23,499 nucleotides of DNA from Bacillota bacterium (GTDB lineage Bacteria; Bacillota; Clostridia; Oscillospirales; Ruminococcaceae): positions 1-23,499 of the forward strand of contig JAEZVA010000030.1 of assembly GCA_023443315.1 (NCBI GenBank). Reading direction: 5' to 3'. Shown here one piece after another: positions 7,082 through 12,904 of this stretch (position 1 is its first letter; each line of letters opens with the position of its first letter). Under the pieces are notes generated by a model. The model worked only from the letters and a program-made list of their open reading frames with translations. It was not told the DNA's origin and searched no databases. The position numbers and the translations under genes were made by a program.

Positions 7082-7669
7082 TTACTCGTACATGCGAATA
7101 CAGGCGATAACCCGACCAAGGATTGAAACCTCATCGACAATAATCGGCTCATATGCGTCGTTTTCCGGCTGTAGGCGAAAATGACCATGTTCTTTATAAA
7201 ACCGTTTAACCGTTGCGCTGTCTTCCAACAAAGCAACTACAATCTCAGCGTTTTGTGCGTAGGTGGTCTTTTTGGCTATTACAACATCGCCGTCTAAAAT
7301 ACCGCAATCCTGCATGCTATCGCCGCGTACGTTGAGCGCAAATAGATCCCACGGGCGATACCCCTTCGCCTTAAACGGAACATAGCCTTCGATGTTTTCT
7401 ACGGCTAGAATGGGTTGACCGGCGGCGACATTGCCGACTATCGGTACCTGTAACACCTTCTCGGCGTTAATGCGAATGGAGCGGTTCTGGTTAAACTCAC
7501 GTTCTATATAGCCTGCCGTCTCAAGCTCTTTAAGATACTTGTGGACGGTAGAGGTGGACTTGATATCCAGCTCGATGCAGATCTCTCTTACAGAAGGCGG
7601 TACGCCTTCGCAGGCACGGTCTACGATATACTCATAAATCTTCAGAGCGGTAGCAGATACGGATCTCAT
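7082..7669 (-). CDS. lexA: LexA, SOS-response transcriptional repressor
   Basis: LexA represses DNA-damage genes until RecA-ssDNA filaments trigger its self-cleavage. The 195 residues hold an N-terminal winged helix (PPSVREICIELDIKSTSTVHKYLKEL within about 24-50), the Ala-Gly scissile bond in GNVAAGQPI (A83-G84), the catalytic serine in RGDSM (S118) and the catalytic lysine in SATVKRF (K155). All parts needed for autoproteolysis are present. GAGGGA lies 9 bases before ATG 7669. A palindrome resembling the Gram-positive SOS box overlaps its promoter, consistent with autoregulation. The small membrane-protein gene follows 24 bases on. No yneA-like or other SOS gene is adjacent. Confidence 0.96.
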   Translation of the reverse strand: MRSVSATALKIYEYIVDRACEGVPPSVREICIELDIKSTSTVHKYLKELETAGYIEREFNQNRSIRINAEKVLQVPIVGNVAAGQPILAVENIEGYVPFKAKGYRPWDLFALNVRGDSMQDCGILDGDVVIAKKTTYAQNAEIVVALLEDSATVKRFYKEHGHFRLQPENDAYEPIIVDEVSILGRVIACIRMYE

Positions 7670-7715
7670 AAACAGCGTCCCTCATTTCTGCAAGGGCGGA
7701 TCCCTTGTTTTTTTC

Positions 7716-7755
7716 ATCATACCATACTTTTTGGGTAAAAGTAAACATATGTTTA
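7716..7755 (-). promoter_or_regulatory. lexA promoter with overlapping SOS-box-like palindrome
   Basis: On the minus strand, TTTACT (7740-7745) and TATGAT (7716-7721) are 18 bases apart and point at lexA. The -35 lies in a perfect 14-bp palindrome, TAAACATATGTTTA (7742-7755). The core AACATATGTT matches the Bacillus-type LexA box CGAACRNRYGTTYG, but the outer bases differ at three positions. Position and symmetry suggest autorepression. Confidence 0.6.
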
Positions 7756-7813
7756 TATAAAACAGAAAATTTTTAACAATCCAAACAGCCAATCAATACT
7801 TGGTACAATGCCG

Positions 7814-8545
7814 CTACCTGAAATGAACGCCTTTAATATAATCAAGAACAGCACGCTCACAACGGGAGGAGACCTCCATTGCATGTTCTCCCTCCGCGAT
7901 ATCCCACAGATAATGCGCATCAGAGTTCGTAAGGATATTCATTGAGGAAAGCTTCGGGTGCTTATGGCATAACAAGTCGTATTTGGATGCATCCTTAAGC
8001 TCGGCTGAGGTAAAATGACATTCCGGCGGAAAAGAGCCTAAACTTGAAAGGATAGAGTAGGAAGAACGATCAATATGAGCAGGGAAAGTGACGCCGTCAA
8101 ACCGTAGCATCAAAGAGTCAATCTCAGTGACGGAGATGGATGACGCAGTAATCAGCAGACGCTGTTCTTCCTGCGCGTTTTCATCAAATGAATCAAGGAT
8201 AATCTGACTACCAAACTTATCGGGACGGTTAGTAATCGCTGGCAGAGTAGCATAAACGTATTGGTCAAATGCCATCGCCTTATCCAGCGAGTCAAATAAG
8301 CACACAACATGAACCTCTTCGGCACAGCACAGTTCCATCCCGCACAGAACGAGGATGGGTAGGCTCATACGATCCCGCGCCTGTATCAGGGCAGGGCAGT
8401 TCTTTGCCGAGTTGTGGTCGGTAAGCGCAATTACATCAAGTGCGTTAAGCCTTGCCATATTCAGAATGTTATTTGGGGTATTGTCGTTGTCTGCACAGGG
8501 CGAAAGACAGGAGTGAATGTGCAGATCGTAGGAAAGGCGCTCCAT
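7814..8545 (-). CDS. PHP-domain protein of the DRTGG/hydrogenase-like cluster
   Basis: A second, distinct PHP metal-dependent phosphoesterase of 243 residues. Motifs: DLHIHSCLSPC (7-17), TDHNS (42-46), the glutamate of CGMELCC (71), VHVVCLF with H79, FPAHIDRSSYS, and NSDAHYL near the C-terminus. DHN replaces the DHD of the gene at 4830, and the HIHSCLSPCAD opening is typical of the PHP branch that travels with DRTGG and iron-sulfur hydrogenase-type genes in clostridia. Here it follows that cluster on the same strand after a 187-base gap. No clear terminator lies in the gap, only a short AAGGCA/TGCCTT hairpin. ATG 8545 has AAGGATGGAGATG upstream. Substrate is unknown; a phosphatase role in signalling is inference. 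Confidence 0.87.
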   Translation of the reverse strand: MERLSYDLHIHSCLSPCADNDNTPNNILNMARLNALDVIALTDHNSAKNCPALIQARDRMSLPILVLCGMELCCAEEVHVVCLFDSLDKAMAFDQYVYATLPAITNRPDKFGSQIILDSFDENAQEEQRLLITASSISVTEIDSLMLRFDGVTFPAHIDRSSYSILSSLGSFPPECHFTSAELKDASKYDLLCHKHPKLSSMNILTNSDAHYLWDIAEGEHAMEVSSRCERAVLDYIKGVHFR

Positions 8546-8732
8546 AAAGCATCTCCATCCTTACGGTGTTTCACGTAACATTGATGAGCATAAATATTAT
8601 GGAAAGGCAGATGTGCCTTGCTTGAAGACTGTGTAAGAAACAAAAAAACGCTACAATATCAATCAAATCACAGAGTTAAAGCGAAAATAGACCGACAAAA
8701 GCCGGAGTTCAATATATAGAAGACTATCAATA

Positions 8733-9068
8733 TTAAGAAAGCATGGCGTCTTCAATGCGGCGGGCGGTTTCGTATACCGCCAGTTTGCTTGCAAGAACTG
8801 CGATATCCTGCTCGGTTGCCCTTTGCAGCGCGTCTGCGTCAAGATTCATGCCTTCCGCTAAAACGATGCACGCTACATCCGCGAGTGCTGCGACCGCAAC
8901 GGAGTTTACATTGCCCATCACCGTCACCCATGCATCACCCTGCCGCGCCCTGCCCATTACAAGGCTTAATAAGTCGCAGCTGTAGATATGTGTAACCTCA
9001 TTTTGCAAGCTTTCGATGCCGGTGAGTAGCCTAAAACCGGTTCTTTCCCCCAGTTGTTTCACTGTCAC
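8733..9068 (-). CDS. DRTGG domain-containing protein, second copy (downstream)
   Basis: A 111-residue protein that is essentially one DRTGG domain, a ligand-binding fold otherwise found attached to CBS pairs or phosphotransacetylase. It begins MTVKQLGERTGFRLLTG and has the glycine/valine-rich core (WVTVMGNVNSVAVAALADVACIVLAEG) typical of stand-alone DRTGG proteins. The frame is open to a TTG at 9110 with no ribosome binding site. GTG 9068 has GGGGG 7 bases upstream and gives the expected N-terminus. It follows the hydrogenase-like gene by 59 bases. A regulatory nucleotide- or metabolite-sensing role is plausible but not shown by sequence. Confidence 0.85.
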   Translation of the reverse strand: MTVKQLGERTGFRLLTGIESLQNEVTHIYSCDLLSLVMGRARQGDAWVTVMGNVNSVAVAALADVACIVLAEGMNLDADALQRATEQDIAVLASKLAVYETARRIEDAMLS

Positions 9069-9127
9069 GACAAGACCCCCAAAATAGAATAAATCTTCTA
9101 CTCGACTCAATACCGATGGTCACAAAG

Positions 9128-10417
9128 TCACAGCTCATTATTCACGCGCTGAGAAAGCTCATCGGTAAGGGTTTGCATGCGCTCACGCATTTTGTAGATG
9201 CATAAGGATTCATCGCACTTGCCCCGTACGATATCCTCCGCCAACGCGCGGCAGGTGGGCGCGCCGCACGAGCCGCAGTCAATGCTGGGAAACGACTTGG
9301 CAATCCGTTCGAGTTCCTGCAGCATCGTCATCGCATCCGAGACGTTGTCGGCAAGCTCCATTACAGGTGCATACTCCACCTCGTGTTCCCAGGTGATTTT
9401 TGACAGGTCTTCCGGCGCAATATGATTGCAGGAAACGGGCAGATACTTACGAAGCCGCTTTAAACGGGTTCGGGCAACATAGGGGTTTTCTACGGTCAGC
9501 ACACCGCCCACACAACCGGCTGGGCAGGAGTTTAGCTCAATAAAATCAAGGTCGGTAAACTTCTCATCCTCCAGCGCCTCCAGCACCTCTATGACGTTCT
9601 CAATGCCGTCTGCGGCAAGGTAGTTCTCATTGAGCATCGCAGAAGCCTCACCGCCACTTGACGCCCAGCTCATACCAATGCGTCCCGACGAGGAAAGCGT
9701 GTCTGGTTTATCGGCAACCTCCTTCATCAGGGGTAGCAGGCGAGGGTAGACCTCTTTTATCGCAACTACAGCGTCCACATTGCTTTTATCCATATCCAGT
9801 GGCATACGTACGGCGGTAACCTTTGCCGGGCAGGGCGAGATGAATATGACGGCAATCTCTTCCGGCGAAAGCCCTGTCTTTTTAACCGCTTCTTCACGTG
9901 CCATCCTTGCCGCAATCTCTATGGGAGCGTTTAGCTTAAGCAGATGGTCAAGCAGTTGGGGAAAGCGCACGCGAATCAAACGAACAATCGTTGGGCAGGC
10001 GGAACTAATGACCGGCTTTTTCAGCTTATTCTCCTGCATCAAACGGCGCGTGGCGTCAGACACAATCTCGGCTGCGCGCGAAACCTCAAAGACATCATCA
10101 AAACCCATCTGTTTGAGTGCGGTCAGCAGGATGTCGACTTCGTCAAGATTATTGAATTGTCCGTACAACGCAGGGGCGGGAAGCGCTATCTTGTATCTGG
10201 AACTACTTAGCACATCTAAGCTATCGTATTGAGGCAGTTTTGCGTGATGCGGGCATACCCGTACACACTCTCCGCAGTCAATACAGCGGTTGGAGATGAT
10301 ATATGCCTTGCCGTCCCTTACTCGAATAGCCTCGGTTGGGCAGCGTTTAATGCAGTGTGTGCAGCCCTTACAGAGATTCGGGTCAAGGGTTACGGAATGA
10401 AAGAACTTTTCGGGCAC
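9128..10417 (-). CDS. [FeFe]-hydrogenase-like multi-FeS protein, sensory type
   Basis: A 429-residue iron-sulfur protein. Residues 16-55 form a two-[4Fe-4S] ferredoxin domain (C16, 19, 22, 26; C45, 48, 51, 55). Residues about 75-345 are an [FeFe]-hydrogenase large-subunit-like domain: motif 1 SSACP (138-142), motif 2 SPCPAK (194-199), motif 3 CPAGC (298-302). The four H-cluster ligands C141, C196, C298 and C302 remain. The proton-relay cysteine of catalytic enzymes is alanine (A140), and the acidic residue after motif 2 is lost. Residues 381-406 are a CGSCGAPTC-type FeS domain as in RnfB. I see no PAS domain. This pattern fits the group C/D (sensory) hydrogenases. GTG 10417 is chosen because GGAGGG precedes it by 8 bases; the longer TTG start (10438) lies upstream of that site. 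Confidence 0.9.
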   Translation of the reverse strand: MPEKFFHSVTLDPNLCKGCTHCIKRCPTEAIRVRDGKAYIISNRCIDCGECVRVCPHHAKLPQYDSLDVLSSSRYKIALPAPALYGQFNNLDEVDILLTALKQMGFDDVFEVSRAAEIVSDATRRLMQENKLKKPVISSACPTIVRLIRVRFPQLLDHLLKLNAPIEIAARMAREEAVKKTGLSPEEIAVIFISPCPAKVTAVRMPLDMDKSNVDAVVAIKEVYPRLLPLMKEVADKPDTLSSSGRIGMSWASSGGEASAMLNENYLAADGIENVIEVLEALEDEKFTDLDFIELNSCPAGCVGGVLTVENPYVARTRLKRLRKYLPVSCNHIAPEDLSKITWEHEVEYAPVMELADNVSDAMTMLQELERIAKSFPSIDCGSCGAPTCRALAEDIVRGKCDESLCIYKMRERMQTLTDELSQRVNNEL

Positions 10418-10461
10418 GATAAATTCCCTCCGAACCAAACGAAAACAGACGGGTCCTTGGG

Positions 10462-10884
10462 TTATGTATACACAACCATAGTTACGGTTGTGCCTACGCC
10501 AACGGTGCTTTCAACCGTCATTTCGTCCGAGTATTTTTTCATGTTAGGCAAACCCATACCGGCACCGAAGCCGAGGGTTCTTACGTTGTCGGGAGCGGTA
10601 GAATAACCTGCGCGCATTGCTAGCTCTATATCGGGGATACCGGGACCGGTATCCTTTAACACCATGTGAATACGGTCCTCGTGCACCTCTAAATCAATCC
10701 CCCCGCCATTTGCGTGAATTACCATGTTAATCTCGCCTTCATACATGGCGATAGCCGCCTTGCGGATGGATTCGGGGGAGATGCCAAGCTGTTTTAACAG
10801 CTTTTTCATGCTGCTGGATGCTTCTCCGGCACGGGTGAAATCATCGCCCGGTACCTCGTATCGCATACGTATCACATCTGGCAT
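10462..10884 (-). CDS. ATP-binding protein, anti-sigma-factor/histidine-kinase-type (RsbW/SpoIIAB-like)
   Basis: A 140-residue protein that is a bare GHKL ATPase domain. N-box YEGEIN (48-53, with E49 and N53), G1 box DTGPG (78-82) and G2 box GFGAGMGL (105-112) are intact. There is no dimerisation or phospho-acceptor histidine domain. That makes it like the anti-sigma kinases RsbW/SpoIIAB rather than a sensor kinase. The ATG shares one base with the stop of the upstream DRTGG gene (TGATG), and GGAGG precedes it, so the two are translationally coupled. The hydrogenase-like gene starts 44 bases downstream. Partner sigma or anti-anti-sigma genes are not in the window, so the target is unknown. 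Confidence 0.9.
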   Translation of the reverse strand: MPDVIRMRYEVPGDDFTRAGEASSSMKKLLKQLGISPESIRKAAIAMYEGEINMVIHANGGGIDLEVHEDRIHMVLKDTGPGIPDIELAMRAGYSTAPDNVRTLGFGAGMGLPNMKKYSDEMTVESTVGVGTTVTMVVYT

Positions 10885-11231
10885 CAGTCGCTTCCTCCGC
10901 TCAGACCGTTATTATACAAAATACCGCAGGCAGTGAACATACGGTGACTGGTCTTTAATAGTACGATATGACGCTCCTTTGCAAGCTGGATCATACTTTC
11001 ATCCGGCTCTTTACCGCGCACAAATACCACGCAGACCATGTCCATCATATCGGCGGTGCGAACGACCTGGGGATTCACAAGCCCTGTTAAGAGCACCGAC
11101 TGATCCTTGACGTAGGCAAGCACGTCGCTCATCATATCCGAGCCGCATGCGTTATGCACTTCATGCTGTACATGCTCCGCTCCGCAGATTATAGTGGCAT
11201 CAAGCAATCGAATAATATCGGCAACCGTCAT
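10884..11231 (-). CDS. DRTGG domain-containing protein, first copy (operon leader)
   Basis: A 115-residue stand-alone DRTGG-type protein, first gene of the minus-strand cluster. It starts MTVADIIRLLDATIICG, parallel to MTVKQLGERTGF of the second copy. It keeps the central S-D-LAYV--QSVLLTGLVNPQVVRTA and VVFVRGKEPDESM segments. The frame is open to a TTG at 11261 and has in-frame ATGs at 11246, 11240 and 11231. ATG 11231 fits the family start and has GGAG at 9 bases, but ATG 11240 (with AAAGGA) is a reasonable alternative. It overlaps the ATPase gene by one base. It is likely a small regulatory ligand-binding protein; its ligand is unknown. Confidence 0.82.
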   Translation of the reverse strand: MTVADIIRLLDATIICGAEHVQHEVHNACGSDMMSDVLAYVKDQSVLLTGLVNPQVVRTADMMDMVCVVFVRGKEPDESMIQLAKERHIVLLKTSHRMFTACGILYNNGLSGGSD

Positions 11232-11303
11232 GAACCTCATCTCCATTCCTTTGGTGTACAAATACTAAAATGATAAACTGATACATAGTTTTATGTTGTT
11301 TCT

Positions 11304-11332
11304 ATTATATCATCAGTACAACAAGCTTTCAA
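11304..11332 (-). promoter_or_regulatory. strong sigma-A promoter of the DRTGG-ATPase-hydrogenase-like operon
   Basis: On the minus strand TTGAAA (11327-11332) and TATAAT (11304-11309) are separated by exactly 17 bases. Transcription would start near 11297 and leave a leader of about 65 bases. No other promoter of this quality lies within the cluster. Confidence 0.8.
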
Positions 11333-11376
11333 CATAACACTGTTAAATGATTGTCAAAATAAATAAAAATATGGTT

Positions 11377-11414
11377 CGAGGGGAGAGCGTCCCCAATCGG
11401 ACGCCCTCCCCTCG
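11377..11414 (-). terminator. terminator of the Gly/Cys-rich small gene
   Basis: A 16-base arm (11377-11392) pairs with 11399-11414 around a 6-base loop, with one A-C mismatch. Reading on the minus strand, the hairpin is followed after a few bases by a T-rich tail (complement of the A-rich stretch 11358-11370). It lies 43 bases past the stop of the small gene and separates it from the DRTGG operon promoter. Confidence 0.72.
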
Positions 11415-11457
11415 AGCGCAGTGGATTATGCCGGATGTAATGAGCGTAGCGGGCTAA

Positions 11458-11604
11458 CTAGCAGCCGCAACCGCCACAGTTGTTTCCGCAGCCACCGCAG
11501 TTGTTCCCGCAGCCACCGAAGCCATCGCCGCAGCAGCAGAAAACGATGACGAGAAGAATGATAATCCAGCTGCAATTATTTCCACCAAAACCACAACCAC
11601 CCAT
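11458..11604 (-). CDS. Gly/Cys-rich small hydrophobic protein, probably sporulation- or surface-related
   Basis: A 48-residue gene: ATG 11604, TAG 11460-11458. The N-terminus reads MGGCGFGGNNCS, followed by a hydrophobic segment WIIILLVIVF (13-22), CCC, and then tandem GGCGNNC units up to a final CGC. Eleven cysteines and 17 glycines make up more than half of it. AAGGAGG lies 9 bases before the ATG and a terminator hairpin follows, so this is a complete small transcription unit. Similar short Gly/Cys-rich proteins with a WIIIL-type core are common in clostridial spore formers and recall YjcZ-type sporulation proteins. That link is from memory and function is unproven. It stands alone between the DRTGG operon and ctsR. 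Confidence 0.8.
   Translation of the reverse strand: MGGCGFGGNNCSWIIILLVIVFCCCGDGFGGCGNNCGGCGNNCGGCGC
11467..11508 (-). repeat. two tandem 21-base repeats inside the Gly/Cys-rich gene
   Basis: The segments 11467-11487 and 11488-11508 are near-identical 21-base units that encode consecutive GGCGNNC heptapeptides (reading GNNCGGC in register). A third, diverged unit follows at 11509-11529. They suggest growth or loss of the tail by repeat slippage. Confidence 0.7.
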
Positions 11605-11624
11605 AGTGTATTGCCTCCTTAAAT

Positions 11625-11668
11625 TAACTTTCACCACATATTATGTGTTGGTGGTAGTTGTGGTTACA
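11625..11668 (-). promoter_or_regulatory. possible sporulation-sigma promoter of the Gly/Cys-rich gene
   Basis: The minus strand has CATAATAT, matching the CATANNNT -10 of sigma E/G/K promoters, about 35 bases upstream of ATG 11604. An AACC lies roughly one helical spacing further up as a possible sigma K-type -35. The -10 is also part of an imperfect dyad. The motifs are short, so this is tentative. Confidence 0.25.
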
Positions 11669-11806
11669 CAAAAATATAAATAGTGCGTGAATTGATATTT
11701 TTACCCTTGGCAGCACAAACTAAAAATCAACGAAAACAAAAGAAAACAAGAGATAATCAGGGTAAAGCGAAGATGATTTAATGTAAATCCAGTAATTTAA
11801 GTATAG

Positions 11807-11839
11807 ATTGACTTTAACTGACTTTGACTTTAATTGACC
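11807..11839 (-). promoter_or_regulatory. two adjoining CtsR-type operators upstream of ctsR
   Basis: Read on the minus strand these are two direct-repeat heptad pairs: GGTCAAT-TAA-AGTCAAA (11839-11823) and AGTCAGT-TAA-AGTCAAT (11823-11807). They share one base. The CtsR consensus is RGTCAAA-NAN-RGTCAAA. The first pair has one mismatch. Both overlap the -35 region of the ctsR promoter. Confidence 0.8.
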
Positions 11840-11853
11840 TTAATATATATAAT
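11824..11853 (+). promoter_or_regulatory. sigma-A promoter of the ctsR operon
   Basis: TTGACT (11824-11829) and TATAAT (11848-11853) are 18 bases apart, giving a start near 11860 and a leader of about 38 bases. CtsR-type repeats lie across the -35 and just downstream, so RNA polymerase and repressor would compete. Confidence 0.8.
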
Positions 11854-11865
11854 AGTGCTACCAAA

Positions 11866-11882
11866 AGTCAGCGAAGGTCAAA
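11866..11882 (+). promoter_or_regulatory. CtsR-type operator between promoter and ctsR start
   Basis: AGTCAGC-GAA-GGTCAAA follows the RGTCAAA-NAN-RGTCAAA plan in the plus orientation, opposite to the two upstream operators. It ends immediately before the ctsR ribosome binding site, where a bound repressor would block transcription soon after initiation. Confidence 0.75.
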
Positions 11883-11897
11883 GTGGGAGGTGGGCAG

Positions 11898-12347
11898 TTG
11901 AACTTATCCGATCTAATTACCCAATCGATTCTACAGATGCTTGATCAGTACGGCGGCACGGCGGAGATACAGCGCAACGAGCTTGCCGGTCAGATTGGCT
12001 GTGTACCCAGTCAGGTTAGCTATGTGATTACCTCGCGATTTACTCCCGAAAAGGGGTATTTGGTAGAGAGCAGGCGCGGTGGCGGCGGGTATATTCGCAT
12101 TACGCGCGTGGCGCTTAACCCGCGAGAGATGGTAATTCACCTCATCAATGCAGTTGGAGATCATCTGGATGACGGCTCGTGTCGGGTCATATTAAAAAAT
12201 CTTGTTACCGACGGCGTTTTGGCAGACGAAACAGCGCAGATGTTTTATAGCGCGATGAGTTCTTCTGCGCTGCGCGATGTTCCTCAGCAGCTTCGAGATA
12301 GGGTTAGGGCGTCCATCTTTAAAAATCTGCTTTTAAACATTGTCTAA
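11898..12347 (+). CDS. ctsR: CtsR, repressor of class III heat-shock genes
   Basis: CtsR is a dimeric winged-helix repressor of clp genes; heat or McsB activity releases it. The 149 residues include the helix-turn-helix (EIQRNELAGQIGCVPSQVSYVITSRF, about 23-48) and the glycine-rich DNA-contacting wing RRGGGGYIRI (59-68). The arginine next to the glycines (R60) corresponds to the arginine that senses heat and is a known McsB phosphorylation site in Bacillus-type CtsR. The C-terminal tetramerisation half follows. The frame opens with a GTG at 11883, but that codon lies before the ribosome binding site GGGAGG. TTG 11898 gives the family start MNLSDLI, so I use it. It leads the ctsR-mcsA-mcsB-clpC operon. 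Confidence 0.94.
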   Translation: MNLSDLITQSILQMLDQYGGTAEIQRNELAGQIGCVPSQVSYVITSRFTPEKGYLVESRRGGGGYIRITRVALNPREMVIHLINAVGDHLDDGSCRVILKNLVTDGVLADETAQMFYSAMSSSALRDVPQQLRDRVRASIFKNLLLNIV

Positions 12348-12388
12348 TTCGGGGGAAAAAGAAACATAAGATAAGGTGTGGTGAAAAA

Positions 12389-12904
12389 ATGCTTTGTGAG
12401 CACTGCAAACAAAATCCCGCCACAACGCACATTCGTCAGATGATTAATGGTAAGACAAAGGAATACCTGTTGTGCAACGAATGTGCATCAAAGCTTGGGG
12501 TAAGTGGCATGATTAGTCCGTTTGCTATGAGTATCGGTGACATGCTTGGCTCAATGCTTGGGCACATAGACCCTACTCAGGGAGAACTGCCCGATGAACG
12601 GCGTTGTAAGGGCTGCGGCGCGACATTCTCAGATATCCGCAGCTCGGGAATGGCAGGCTGCGCAGAATGTTATACTACATTCTATGGCGAGTTTGTTCCG
12701 TCGCTCCAGCGCATACACGGACAAACCGAGCATAGCGGAAAGGTGCCGGTATCGGCAGGACCCAAATACCGCATGATGCGAGAGATTAAGACGCTGCAAA
12801 ACGAGCTAAAGACCGCTGTGGAAGCGCAGGATTATGAACGAGCCTCGGTACTGCGCGACCGCATCCGCGAGCTTCAGGCAAAGGAGGGTACGGGTGATGA
12901 ATAA
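12389..12904 (+). CDS. mcsA: McsA, zinc-finger activator of the McsB arginine kinase
   Basis: McsA binds zinc and activates McsB. The 171 residues show four CXXC pairs: C3/C6, C29/C32, C73/C76 and C91/C94, which make two zinc-binding sites. A UVR (UvrB/UvrC-type) helical motif near 133-167 (LQNELKTAVEAQDYERASVL) matches the region that contacts partners such as ClpC. The order after ctsR is the standard Firmicute order, with 41 bases between them and an AAGGTG-type ribosome binding site. The mcsB start lies inside its last codons (8-base overlap), so the two are translationally coupled. All cysteines are in place and nothing looks broken. Confidence 0.94.
   Translation: MLCEHCKQNPATTHIRQMINGKTKEYLLCNECASKLGVSGMISPFAMSIGDMLGSMLGHIDPTQGELPDERRCKGCGATFSDIRSSGMAGCAECYTTFYGEFVPSLQRIHGQTEHSGKVPVSAGPKYRMMREIKTLQNELKTAVEAQDYERASVLRDRIRELQAKEGTGDE

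Noticed and set aside
8569..8582. TGTTTCACGTAACA, close to the parS site of chromosome partitioning
   Set aside because: It lacks two bases of the TGTTTCACGTGAAACA palindrome, so the symmetry needed by ParB is lost; a single imperfect copy is not support.
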